Assembly: GCF_014654365.1 (NCBI RefSeq)
Contig: NZ_BNAY01000013.1
Span: 62,001 to 126,000 of the forward strand
Reading direction: 5' to 3'
From: Amycolatopsis oliviviridis
GTDB lineage: Bacteria > Actinomycetota > Actinomycetes > Mycobacteriales > Pseudonocardiaceae
Length of the DNA stretch: 64,000 bases
In this document: positions 41,967-50,330 of the stretch, one piece after another
Layout: the number at the start of each line of letters is the position of its first letter
How positions within the stretch are numbered: position 1 is the first letter of the stretch
The notes under the pieces: model-generated
What the model was told of the DNA's origin: nothing
Databases searched by the model: none
The model's input: only the letters and a program-made list of their open reading frames with translations
Made by a program: the position numbers and the translations under genes

Positions 41967-42680
41967 TCACGCGACGTCGGCCGCGACACGGCGAGTGCTG
42001 CCGAAGGCGTGCTGATCCAGCAGCCACCACGTGTCGCGTCCGAAGGACCACGTCAGCAGTCCCAGCGCGCCCAGCGTGACCACGAAACCGGCCCAGAGCG
42101 GCAGCACCGTCGAGGCCACCGCGACCAGCACGATGCCCTGCACCGCCGCGACCGTCTTGCGCGCCATGCTCGGCGGCAGCGGCGCGTTCAGCCAAGGCCA
42201 CAGCCTGCTCGCGGCGACGAAGACGTAGCGCATCGCGCCGATCGTGAGCACCCACGGGCCCAGCGACTGCGCGACGACCACGCTCAGGATCAGGATCAGA
42301 TACGCGTCGACCTCCATGTCGAAGCGCGCGCCGAGCGGCGACGCCGTCCCGGTGCGGCGCGCGACGTGGCCGTCGACGGCGTCCAGCGCGAGCGCGACCG
42401 ACGCGATGACGACCATCGTGACGATCTCCCGGCCCGCGGTGTCGACGACGAGCGCGGTCACGCAGCCGACCAGTCCGGAACGGCCGAGCGTGACGGCGTC
42501 GGCCGGGCCCAGGGAGCGCGCGGTGCTCCGGTTAAGGCCGTAGGTCAGGAATCCGCCCACGGCGATGCCGTAGGCCGCTCCGGCGAGCCAGCCCAGCGGG
42601 CCCAGTCCGGCGACGGCGTCCAGCGTCCCCAGCAACGCCAGCTGGACGAGGACCCCCAGGAAAACTCCGGGGTTGATCAC
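41967..42680 (-). CDS. CDP-alcohol phosphatidyltransferase family membrane protein
   Basis: 237 residues with about six helices. The family motif D-G-x2-A-R-x8-G-x3-D-x3-D is complete in DAVDGHVARRTGTASPLG then FDMEVD. Such enzymes transfer a phospho-alcohol head between CDP-lipid (or CDP-alcohol) and an acceptor in the membrane. It is divergent from the dehydrogenase gene by 60 bases, opening the GTP cyclohydrolase/glycosyltransferase cluster, where it could make a lipid anchor or a phospho-link. Confidence 0.87.
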   Translation of the reverse strand: MINPGVFLGVLVQLALLGTLDAVAGLGPLGWLAGAAYGIAVGGFLTYGLNRSTARSLGPADAVTLGRSGLVGCVTALVVDTAGREIVTMVVIASVALALDAVDGHVARRTGTASPLGARFDMEVDAYLILILSVVVAQSLGPWVLTIGAMRYVFVAASRLWPWLNAPLPPSMARKTVAAVQGIVLVAVASTVLPLWAGFVVTLGALGLLTWSFGRDTWWLLDQHAFGSTRRVAADVA

Positions 42681-42740
42681 GAGGCCTCCTCGTTAGGGTG
42701 GCGGCGACCCCGTCTCCAGGGTCCGACATGAGAGGACACG

Positions 42741-43721
42741 ATGGAACGCGCCTTCTGGTTCAGTGGTTCCGGTGACGGCGAGCTCAGGCCGGTCACGCTC
42801 CCTCCGGTCGGTGACGGCGAGGTGCTGGTCCGCACCCTGTGCACCGGCGTGAGCCGGGGCACCGAGACGCTCGTCTTCCGCGGCGAGGTCCCGGTCAGTC
42901 AACGAACGGCCATGCGCGCGCCGTTCCAGGAGGGCGACTTCCCGGGGCCCGTGAAGTACGGCTACCTCAATGTCGGCGTGGTCGAACAGGGCCCGGAGCA
43001 CCTGGTCGGGCAGGTCGTCTTCTGTCTCTATCCGCATCAGACGCGCTACGTCGTCCCGGCGTCGGCCGTCACGCCGGTGCCGCTCGGAGTACCGCCGGAG
43101 CGCGCGATCCTCGCCGGGACGATCGAGACCGCGGTCAACGCCGTCTGGGACGCGGCGCCGAAACTCGGCGACCGGATCGCCGTGGTCGGCGCCGGGATGG
43201 TGGGCAGCAGCGTCGCGAAGCTCCTGTCGGGCTTCCCGGCGGCCAGGGTGCAGCTGATCGACGTCGACCCGGAGCGCGCGAAGGTCGCCGAAGCGCTCGG
43301 TGTCGACTTCTCGACACCGGAGGACGCGCTGGGCGACTGCGACCTCGTCGTGCACGCCAGCGCGAGCGAAGCGGGGCTCGCGCGTTCGCTGGAACTCCTC
43401 GCGCCGGAGGGCGAGGTCATCGAGCTGAGCTGGTACGGCGACCGCCGGATCAGCGTCCCGCTCGGCGAGAACTTCCACTCACGACGGCTGTCGATCCGCT
43501 GCAGCCAGGTCGGCATGGTCTCGCCCGCCCGGCGCCTGAACCGCAGCTACGCGGACCGCTTGGCGATCGCGCTGGAAATTCTCGCCGATCCCGCCTTTGA
43601 AGTGCTGGTCAACGGGGAATGCGGGTTCCATGAGCTACCGGACGTCCTTCCGCGTCTGGCCGCGAATGAACCAGGAACGCTCTGCCTCCGTGTCACCTAT
43701 CAGAGGGAGAACACGCGCTGA
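42741..43721 (+). CDS. Zinc-type alcohol dehydrogenase-like protein
   Basis: 326 residues of the MDR fold. N-terminal GroES-like part with VLVRTLCTGVSRGTET and a Rossmann domain with VVGAGMVGSS. The catalytic zinc ligand Cys is present in LCTGVSRGTE, but the structural zinc Cys loop is missing, as in the bacteriochlorophyllide/threonine-dehydrogenase-like subgroup. It probably oxidises or reduces a sugar or pterin-side-chain alcohol in this cluster. First gene of the rightward operon. Confidence 0.83.
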   Translation: MERAFWFSGSGDGELRPVTLPPVGDGEVLVRTLCTGVSRGTETLVFRGEVPVSQRTAMRAPFQEGDFPGPVKYGYLNVGVVEQGPEHLVGQVVFCLYPHQTRYVVPASAVTPVPLGVPPERAILAGTIETAVNAVWDAAPKLGDRIAVVGAGMVGSSVAKLLSGFPAARVQLIDVDPERAKVAEALGVDFSTPEDALGDCDLVVHASASEAGLARSLELLAPEGEVIELSWYGDRRISVPLGENFHSRRLSIRCSQVGMVSPARRLNRSYADRLAIALEILADPAFEVLVNGECGFHELPDVLPRLAANEPGTLCLRVTYQRENTR

Positions 43722-43742
43722 GGGCACGATCTGGGAGGTCCG

Positions 43743-44141
43743 TTGTTCAGTATCACCGTCCGCGACCACGTCATGGTGGCGCACAGCTTCCGCGGTGAGG
43801 TCTTCGGACCCGCGCAGAACCTGCACGGCGCGACCTTCGTGGTGGACGCGACGTTCCGCCGGTCCGAATTGGACGCGGACAATATCGTCGTCGACATCGG
43901 CAAAGCGACCGAAGAACTCAAAGCGGTGCTCGCCGACCTGAACTACCGCAACCTCGACGACGTGCCCGAGTTCGCCGGGATCAACACCTCGACCGAGTTC
44001 CTCGCCAAGGTGATCGCGGACCGGCTCGCCGGCCGCGTCCACGCGGGAGCGCTCGGTGAAGGCGCGCGGGGGCTCGAAGGGATCACCGTCTCGCTGCACG
44101 AATCCCACGTCGCGTGGGCGAGTTACGAGCGTGCGCTGTGA
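43743..44141 (+). CDS. PTPS/QueD-fold protein lacking catalytic residues
   Basis: 132 residues aligning end to end with 6-pyruvoyl-tetrahydropterin synthase/QueD. Of the three zinc His, H14 and H28 remain but the third is A30 (LHGATF against LHGHSF). The catalytic Cys is A25 and the Asp-His pair of the LDH motif is N67-Y68 (DLNYRNLDD). The pterin-anchoring Glu is kept (E120). So the pterin pocket may persist while the known reaction should not. TTG start with GGGAGG 4-5 bases upstream. It overlaps the glycosyltransferase start (GTGA). Confidence 0.85.
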   Translation: MFSITVRDHVMVAHSFRGEVFGPAQNLHGATFVVDATFRRSELDADNIVVDIGKATEELKAVLADLNYRNLDDVPEFAGINTSTEFLAKVIADRLAGRVHAGALGEGARGLEGITVSLHESHVAWASYERAL

Positions 44142-45205
44142 CCGGGCTCCACGTCGTCCTGCCCGGCGACATCGACGACCAGAGCGCGCCCAGCGGCGGC
44201 AACGTCTACGACAGACGGCTGTGCGACGGCTTGGCCGCGGCGGGCGTGGAGGTCCACGAGATCGCCGTGCGCGGCAACTGGCCGCGGCCCGACACCGAGG
44301 CGCGCAAGGTCCTGGCGCGCAAACTCGCCGACCTGCCCGCCGGTTCCGCGGTCCTGCTCGACGGGCTGGTCGCCTGCGGGGTGCCCGAGGTGATCGTGCC
44401 GTCGGCGCGGCGGCTGTCGATCGCGGTGCTGGTGCATCTGCCGCTGGCCGACGAAACGGGACTTTCGCCTTCGCTCGCCGTCGAACTCGACCGGCTGGAG
44501 CGGGAGACGCTCGGCGCTGTCGAGGCCGTGGTGGCGACCAGCGATTGGGCGGCGCGACGGCTGATCGAGCACCACGACCTCGCGCCGCACCGCGTGCACG
44601 TCGTCCCGCCCGGGGTCGACAAGGCCGAAGTCGCTTCCGGGAGCCTGGACGGGACGCGTCTGGTCTGCGTCGCCAACGTGACCCCGCGCAAGGGCCAGGG
44701 CCTGCTCGCGGACGCGCTGAAGTCGCTCACGGATCTCCCGTGGATCTGCGAATGCGTCGGCGCCATCCGGCGCGAGACCCGCTACGTCGAACGCCTGCGC
44801 CGGCACACCCTCGGTGACCGATTCACCCTCACCGGCCCCAGGTCCGGCGAAGCGCTCGAAGCGACGTACGCGGCTGCGGACCTCCTCGTGCTGCCTTCGC
44901 GCGCGGAGACCTACGGCATGGTCGTCACCGAGGCGCTCGCGCACGGCATCCCCGTGCTGGTGACCGCCGTCGGAGCCTTGCCGGACACACTCGGCCGGTC
45001 GCCCGACGGCAGCGTGCCCGGGCTGCTCGTCCCGGGCGAGGACGTCAGCGCGCTGGCGAAGGCCCTTCGCCGCTGGCTCACCGAACCTGACCTGCGTGAC
45101 CGGCTTCGCGCCTCCGCCCGCCTTCGCCGCGAGACGTTGACCGGCTGGGACGAGACGGCCCGCGGCGTCGCCGCCGTACTGCTGAGCGCAAGGACGGCGG
45201 CATGA
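44138..45205 (+). CDS. Glycosyltransferase family 4 protein
   Basis: 355 residues, GT-B fold. The N-terminal loop SGGNVYDRR (G20, G21, N22) and the donor-site motifs VANVTPRKGQ (R184, K185) and E257-x7-E265 (ETYGMVVTE) are intact, as in active retaining GT4 enzymes using nucleotide sugars. No membrane segment. Translationally coupled to both neighbours. The related protein at 49182 is a degenerate copy. Confidence 0.88.
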   Translation: MTGLHVVLPGDIDDQSAPSGGNVYDRRLCDGLAAAGVEVHEIAVRGNWPRPDTEARKVLARKLADLPAGSAVLLDGLVACGVPEVIVPSARRLSIAVLVHLPLADETGLSPSLAVELDRLERETLGAVEAVVATSDWAARRLIEHHDLAPHRVHVVPPGVDKAEVASGSLDGTRLVCVANVTPRKGQGLLADALKSLTDLPWICECVGAIRRETRYVERLRRHTLGDRFTLTGPRSGEALEATYAAADLLVLPSRAETYGMVVTEALAHGIPVLVTAVGALPDTLGRSPDGSVPGLLVPGEDVSALAKALRRWLTEPDLRDRLRASARLRRETLTGWDETARGVAAVLLSARTAA

Positions 45206-46020
45206 CCAAATACGCCCCGAGCTGGCTTCAGCTGAGGGAAGACGCCGACGCGGCCGCCCGCGCGACCGAGTTGATCGAGCCGGTGCGGGCGTTCCTGCGC
45301 GGAACGGACGAGGTCGTCATCCGGGATCTCGGCTGCGGGACCGGTTCGCTCGGCCGCTGGCTGGCCCGGCGGCTGCCCGGCAGGCAGCGCTGGATCCTGC
45401 ACGACCGCGACCCCGACCTGCTCACCCACGCGCTGGCCCGCACCAGCCGTCCGGAGCACGCGCTGGACGGCGGCGAGGTCACCGTCGTCACCGAACAGCG
45501 TGACATCACCGAGTTGAGTGCGGAGGATCTCGCCGGGACCTCGCTCGTGGCGGCGTCGGCGCTGCTCGATCTGCTCACCGCCGAGGAGATGTCGCGGCTG
45601 GCCGAGGCCTGCGTCGAAGCGAAGTGCGCGGTCCTGTTCACGCTGAGCGTTTCGGGGCGGGTCGTGTTGTCGCCCAAGGAAAAGTTCGACATCGAGATCT
45701 CCGACGCCTTCAACGCGCATCAGCGCCGGGTGACCAACGGCCGGTGGCTGCTCGGCCCGGACGCGGTGGACGTCGCGTTCGGGGTCTTCGAACGGCTCGG
45801 CGCCACCGTGCGGCGCGCTCCGAGCCCGTGGCGGCTCGGAGCGGATCAGGCCGCGCTCACCGCGGAGTGGCTCGCCGGCTGGGTCGGCGCCGCTTGCGAA
45901 CAGCGGCCGGAGCTCGCGCACGACGGCGACGCCTACCTGCGGTGGCGGCTCGCGCAGTGCGCGGCGGGCGAGCTGAACGCGACGATCCAGCACGAAGATC
46001 TCCTGGTGGTGCCGTCGTGA
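45202..46020 (+). CDS. Class I SAM-dependent methyltransferase
   Basis: 272 residues with motif I DLGCGTGSLG, a following acidic strand HDRDPDLL and a C-terminal helical part. It would methylate the cluster's product on O, N or C. Four-base overlaps with the glycosyltransferase and the next membrane protein show a tightly coupled operon. Confidence 0.85.
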   Translation: MTKYAPSWLQLREDADAAARATELIEPVRAFLRGTDEVVIRDLGCGTGSLGRWLARRLPGRQRWILHDRDPDLLTHALARTSRPEHALDGGEVTVVTEQRDITELSAEDLAGTSLVAASALLDLLTAEEMSRLAEACVEAKCAVLFTLSVSGRVVLSPKEKFDIEISDAFNAHQRRVTNGRWLLGPDAVDVAFGVFERLGATVRRAPSPWRLGADQAALTAEWLAGWVGAACEQRPELAHDGDAYLRWRLAQCAAGELNATIQHEDLLVVPS

Positions 46021-47003
46021 AGCGACTTTGGCCCTGGCTGCGGATCCTCGGCGCGCTCGCCATCCTCGGGGTGCTCGTCTGGCAGCTGGGCACGCGCGCG
46101 TTCCTCGACGGACTCCGCGAAGTCGACGCCGGCGGTGTCGCCGCCGCGCTCGGGATCGGTTTCGCCACCACGGTTTTCAGCGCCTGGCGCTGGTGCCTGG
46201 TCGCGCGGCGGCTCAGCCTGAGGTTGTCGCTGCCGACGGCCGTCGGCGAGTACTACCGCGCGCTGTTCCTCAACGGTGTCCTGCCGGCGGGGGTGCTCGG
46301 CGACGTCAACCGTGCCGTGCAGCACGGTCGCGGCGCCGGGGACGTCCTGCGCGGCGTCCGCGCGGTGGTGCTGGAGCGGACGGCCGGGCAGGTCGTGGTG
46401 ATCGGTGCTTCGGTCGCCGTCGTGCTCAGCACGCCTTCCGTGGTGCCGCCGCCGATCGACGGGGTCGTGCTGGTCGCCGGGATCGTGGTCGTCGTGCTCG
46501 CTTTCGCGGCCGTCGTCACCGGGATGACGGCGGGGCGGCACTGGATCCACAGTGGATCGAAGTGGCGCCGCGGATTCGCCGTCACCCTCGCCGACGTCCG
46601 GCTCGGCCTGCTGACCAAGGAGACCTGGCCCGGGGTGAGCCTGCTTTCGGTGGCCACCCTCGCCGGGCATCTCGCCCTGTTCGTCGTCGCCGCGCGTGCG
46701 GCCGGGGTCACCGCGCCGGTCGGCGAACTGCTGCCGCTGATGATCCTCGCCCTGCTCGCGATGGGACTGCCGCTGAACATCGGCGGCTGGGGCCCGCGCG
46801 AAGGCGTGTGCGCGCTGCTGTTCGGCGCGGCGGGCCTCGGTTCGGCGCAGGGCGTCACCGTGGCCGTCGTCTACGGCGTGCTCGCGCTCGTTTCCAGCCT
46901 TCCCGGCGCCGGCGTGCTGCTCGCCGGTTCCGTCAAGACCCGCACCCCCGCCGCACCGCGCATCGCGGCCAGGACACCCGTACAGACAGGAGACACGCGA
47001 TGA
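46017..47003 (+). CDS. Lysylphosphatidylglycerol-synthase-like membrane protein (UPF0104/flippase-like)
   Basis: 328 residues with about eight helices. The family segments VVLERTAGQ, GLPLNIGGWGPREG and the N-terminal AWRWCLVARRL fit the UPF0104/AglD-like flippase domain without the soluble aminoacyl-transferase part. Such proteins accompany glycosyltransferases that build membrane glycolipids. GTG start overlaps the methyltransferase stop; the 3' end overlaps the cyclohydrolase start. Confidence 0.83.
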   Translation: MKRLWPWLRILGALAILGVLVWQLGTRAFLDGLREVDAGGVAAALGIGFATTVFSAWRWCLVARRLSLRLSLPTAVGEYYRALFLNGVLPAGVLGDVNRAVQHGRGAGDVLRGVRAVVLERTAGQVVVIGASVAVVLSTPSVVPPPIDGVVLVAGIVVVVLAFAAVVTGMTAGRHWIHSGSKWRRGFAVTLADVRLGLLTKETWPGVSLLSVATLAGHLALFVVAARAAGVTAPVGELLPLMILALLAMGLPLNIGGWGPREGVCALLFGAAGLGSAQGVTVAVVYGVLALVSSLPGAGVLLAGSVKTRTPAAPRIAARTPVQTGDTR

Positions 47004-47644
47004 CCGTCGAGAGGGCCGTGGAGACCAGGCTGCCGACCCGGTACGGCGTCTTCCGGGCGTACGGATACCTGGACGCCGACGGCAACGAGCAGATGGCGCT
47101 GGCGCACGGCGACATCGAGGGCTTCGGCACGCTGGCGCGGGTCCATTCGGAATGCCTGACCGGCGACGTCTTCAGCTCGATGCACTGCGAGTGCGGTGAT
47201 CAGCTGGCCGCCGCGTTGCGCGCGATCGTCGAGGAGGGCGCCGGAGTCCTCGTGTACGCCCAGGGACACGAGGGGCGCGGCATCGGCCTGCTCGCGAAGC
47301 TGAAAGCGATGCGGTTGCAGGACGAAGGGCTCGACACCGTCGAGGCGAACATCGCGCTCGGGCTGCCGGTGGACGCGCGCGATTACCGTGCGGCGGCGGA
47401 GATCCTGGCCGATCTCGGGGTGCGCTCGGTGCGGCTGCTGTCCAACAACCCGACGAAGGTCGACCAGCTGAAGCTGCACGGCGTGCGGATCAGCGAGCGG
47501 GTGCCGCTGCTGGTGACGCCGAACGACGAGAACCTGCGGTACCTGAGGACGAAACAGGAGCGGATGCACCACTTCCTGCCGCATCTGGATCTGATCGACT
47601 CAGCCGAGGGCGGCCAGGGTGTCCCCGAAGCTCTCCACCAGTGA
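47000..47644 (+). CDS. GTP cyclohydrolase II (RibA-type paralog)
   Basis: 214 residues. Zinc ligands in HSECLTGDVFSSMHCECGDQ (C-x10-C-x-C), the YAQGHEGRGIGL active-site loop, LQDEGLDTVEAN and LLSNNPTKV are all present, so it should open GTP to a diamino-pyrimidinone ribosyl phosphate. In RibBA-type loops the residue after Tyr-x is usually Arg (RGHEGRG); here it is Gln. Placement within a glycosyltransferase/PTPS operon, away from rib genes, suggests special metabolism rather than riboflavin supply. ATG overlaps the previous stop. Confidence 0.9.
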   Translation: MTVERAVETRLPTRYGVFRAYGYLDADGNEQMALAHGDIEGFGTLARVHSECLTGDVFSSMHCECGDQLAAALRAIVEEGAGVLVYAQGHEGRGIGLLAKLKAMRLQDEGLDTVEANIALGLPVDARDYRAAAEILADLGVRSVRLLSNNPTKVDQLKLHGVRISERVPLLVTPNDENLRYLRTKQERMHHFLPHLDLIDSAEGGQGVPEALHQ

Positions 47645-48295
47645 CGCCAGCACCAGCCGTCCCTTTTCCGCCGTCGCCAGCGAAGGCCGTCCCACCACAC
47701 CGGACTCCGAATACGGTCGCAGCCCGGTCGTGAGCAGGTGCCGCCGATCGTCGGCCAGGTGGTCCGCCGCCGCGTAACCGGGCCGCACCAGCGACGGATG
47801 CGCGTGCAGCAAAAGGGAAGTCTCCAGCTCCCCGGCGTGCATGTCGCTGTCCAGCGAGGTTTCCAGCCCGGCCGCGTCGTGCGCCGCCTGCCAGCCTTCG
47901 ACACCGGGGAAGAGCGCCATCGGCGTCGTCGACTCCTGGACCACATTGGACAGCACGTAGTTGCCGCCGTGCGCGTTGACCAGCACCAGTTTCGGCACGC
48001 CGGACCGGCGCAGCGAGGCGGCGACGTCGTTCACCACGGCGTAGAGCGTCGCGGCCGAGATGCTGACCGTTCCCGGCCAGTCCGCGTGTTCGTGCGAACA
48101 GCCGATCGTGATCGGCGGGAGCCGCAGGACCGGGTACGCCGCGGCGAGGGCGTCGGCGATCGTCGTCGCGATCACCGCGTCGGTGGCGAGCGGGAGGTGC
48201 GCGCCGTGCTGTTCGAAACTGCCGACGGGCAGCACCGCGACGTCGGCGCCTCGGGCGCGCTCGTCGGCCGTCGAGGCCGTCGGGAACAGGTTCAT
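47600..48295 (-). CDS. Creatininase-family amidohydrolase
   Basis: 231 residues. Metal-binding residues are seen in EQHGAHLPLATDAV, VNAHGGNYV and MHAGELETSL, as in the creatininase/ArfB/MftE family. ArfB is a formamide hydrolase that acts on GTP-derived formamidopyrimidines, so location beside a GTP cyclohydrolase is suggestive, although this gene lies on the opposite strand and overlaps the cyclohydrolase 3' end by 45 bases. Start ATG 48295 gives the usual short N-terminus. Confidence 0.85.
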   Translation of the reverse strand: MNLFPTASTADERARGADVAVLPVGSFEQHGAHLPLATDAVIATTIADALAAAYPVLRLPPITIGCSHEHADWPGTVSISAATLYAVVNDVAASLRRSGVPKLVLVNAHGGNYVLSNVVQESTTPMALFPGVEGWQAAHDAAGLETSLDSDMHAGELETSLLLHAHPSLVRPGYAAADHLADDRRHLLTTGLRPYSESGVVGRPSLATAEKGRLVLASLVESFGDTLAALG

Positions 48296-48312
48296 CGGGC
48301 TACGGTACCCAC

Positions 48313-49101
48313 ATGACCGACCACGCCGCATTGTTGTCCGTCGCCCGTGAAGCCGTCGCCAAGGCGACCGGCATCATCCGCTCGATGACCTCGTTTTCCG
48401 TTGCCGCCAAAGGTGATCGCGACATGGTGACCGACGTCGACCTCGCCGTCGAGGACGCCGTCCGCGAATTCCTGGCGCGGGAGACCCCGGAGATCGGCAT
48501 CCTCGGCGAGGAACGCGGCCACGAGGGCAACGAGGACCTGTGGTGGGCGCTCGACCCGGTCGACGGCACGGCGAACTTCGCGCGCGGCATCCCGCTGTGC
48601 GGCGTTTCGCTCGGGCTCGTCGACGGGCTGAAGAGCACGGTCGCGGCGATCTCTCTGCCGTTCCTCGATGTCACCTACACCGCCGCCGAGGGCCAGGGCG
48701 CGTACGCGGGCGAAGAGCGTCTTGAGGCTTCGAAAGCGACGAGACTGTCCGACGCGATCGTGAGCATCGGCGACTTCGCGGTCGGTGAGGAGGCGGAGGT
48801 CAAGAACCGCGTGCGGATGGCGTTGCTGGCCGAACTCGGCGGCCGCGTGCAGCGGGTCCGGTTCCTCGGCTCCGCGGCGATCGACCTGGCCTGGGTCGCG
48901 CACGGCAAACTCGACGCGAGCGTCATCCTCGCCAACAAACCGTGGGACACGATGGCGGGCGTCCTGCTGGTGCGCGAGGCCGGGGGAGCGGTCGTCGACA
49001 CCGACGGCGGCGATCACACGGTGCGCTCGGCGGCCACCATCGCGGTCGGCGCCGGACTGCGGGACGGGATCGTGGCGGCGATCGCCCGCGTCGGCGGGTG
49101 A
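48313..49101 (+). CDS. Inositol monophosphatase family phosphatase
   Basis: 262 residues. The Li+-sensitive phosphatase motifs are complete: GEERG (metal Glu), WALDPVDGTANFARG, and KPWDTMAGVLLVREAGG. It would remove phosphate from a sugar, inositol or nucleotide phosphate. It is divergent from the creatininase-family gene by 17 bases and is followed by the second glycosyltransferase, so it may belong to the same pathway. Confidence 0.88.
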   Translation: MTDHAALLSVAREAVAKATGIIRSMTSFSVAAKGDRDMVTDVDLAVEDAVREFLARETPEIGILGEERGHEGNEDLWWALDPVDGTANFARGIPLCGVSLGLVDGLKSTVAAISLPFLDVTYTAAEGQGAYAGEERLEASKATRLSDAIVSIGDFAVGEEAEVKNRVRMALLAELGGRVQRVRFLGSAAIDLAWVAHGKLDASVILANKPWDTMAGVLLVREAGGAVVDTDGGDHTVRSAATIAVGAGLRDGIVAAIARVGG

Positions 49102-49181
49102 AAAGTTTGTCACTCACGAGATGAACCGGGCGGGCGTCGCGTCCGTGTCCCCTGATAAGGCGCCCGCATCTGGAGGTAACC

Positions 49182-50276
49182 GTGTTCACCTCGAATGTCC
49201 GCGTGACCGAACCGGTCGTCTTCGTCCTGCCGGGGGACGCCGAAGACACCAGCGGCGAGTACGACCGCCGCATGTGCCAGAACCTCCCGGCCACCGGCCT
49301 CCCGTTGCTCGAACTGCCGATCGCCGGTGACTGGCCGATGCCGTCGGCCTTGTCACGGTCGAGATTGGCCCGTTCCCTCGCCGCGCTGCCCGACGACACC
49401 GTCGTCCTCATCGACGGCACGGTCGCCTGCGGGGTCCCGGAGATCGTGGTCCCGCACGCCCGGCGGCTGCGGCTGGCCGTGCTGGTCCACCGGCCGCTCG
49501 CCGACGACCCCGCGCTCGACCCGGCGCAGGCCGCTGAACTCGACGCGTGCGAACGGGAGACGCTGCGGCTGGCGGGCATGATCGTCGCCACCGGACCGTG
49601 GCTCGCGCGGCAGCTGATCGACCGGCACGACCTCGACCCCACCCGTGTCTACGTCGCGACACCCGGCACGGACGCGGCCCCGCTCGCCGCGGGAGCGGAC
49701 GGTGTCTCCCGGCTGCTGTGTCTCGCCCCGATGACCGCGCGGCACGGGCAGGACGTGCTCATCCGCGCGCTTTCGACGGTCGACGAACTGGCGTTCAAAT
49801 GCGTGTTCGCCGGGGCGACGCACCACGATCCCGCGTACGTCGACGAACTGCGCTGGACGGTCGAACGGCTCGGGCTCGGGTCCCGGATCAGCCTCATCCG
49901 GCCGCCGGAGGACCTCGACCTGGTCTACGACGGCGCGGATCTGCTGGTCCTGCCCGCCCGCGGCGGCACGTCCGGCCTGGTCGTCGCCGAGGCACTGGCT
50001 CGCGGGATCCCCGTGGTGGCCACCGATACCGCCGGCGCGCACGACGCGCTCGGCACGGCGCCCGGCGGCGGGGTGCCCGGCATGCTGGTGCCGCCGAACA
50101 ACCCGTCGGCACTCGCGACGGCGTTGCTGCGCTGGTCGCTCGACGCGGAACTCCGTCATGCGCTGCGCACGGCGGCGCTCGCGCGGAGCAGCGTCCTCGA
50201 GGAGTGGGACGTGGCCGCGGGCAGGCTCACCGACGTCCTCTCGCGGTTGCAGTCCGCGCCGCGTCAGCTGGCTTGA
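49182..50276 (+). CDS. Degenerate GT4 glycosyltransferase paralog
   Basis: 364 residues, colinear with the glycosyltransferase at 44138 (for example GTVACGVPEIVVPHARRL against GLVACGVPEVIVPSARRL). The N-terminal Gly-Gly-Asn loop is deleted (DTSGEYDRR), the donor Lys is His (TARHGQ) and the first Glu of EX7E is Gly (GGTSGLVVAE, G262/E270). It probably has no, or altered, transferase activity and may act as a partner of the intact copy. GTG start with a strong TGGAGGT ribosome site. Clear signs of duplication followed by decay at the active site only. Confidence 0.85.
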   Translation: MFTSNVRVTEPVVFVLPGDAEDTSGEYDRRMCQNLPATGLPLLELPIAGDWPMPSALSRSRLARSLAALPDDTVVLIDGTVACGVPEIVVPHARRLRLAVLVHRPLADDPALDPAQAAELDACERETLRLAGMIVATGPWLARQLIDRHDLDPTRVYVATPGTDAAPLAAGADGVSRLLCLAPMTARHGQDVLIRALSTVDELAFKCVFAGATHHDPAYVDELRWTVERLGLGSRISLIRPPEDLDLVYDGADLLVLPARGGTSGLVVAEALARGIPVVATDTAGAHDALGTAPGGGVPGMLVPPNNPSALATALLRWSLDAELRHALRTAALARSSVLEEWDVAAGRLTDVLSRLQSAPRQLA

Positions 50277-50330
50277 TCATCGCCCGGAAGCAGCTATCTT
50301 GGCGATCTTCGGCTCGGTTGACTGGGCGGC

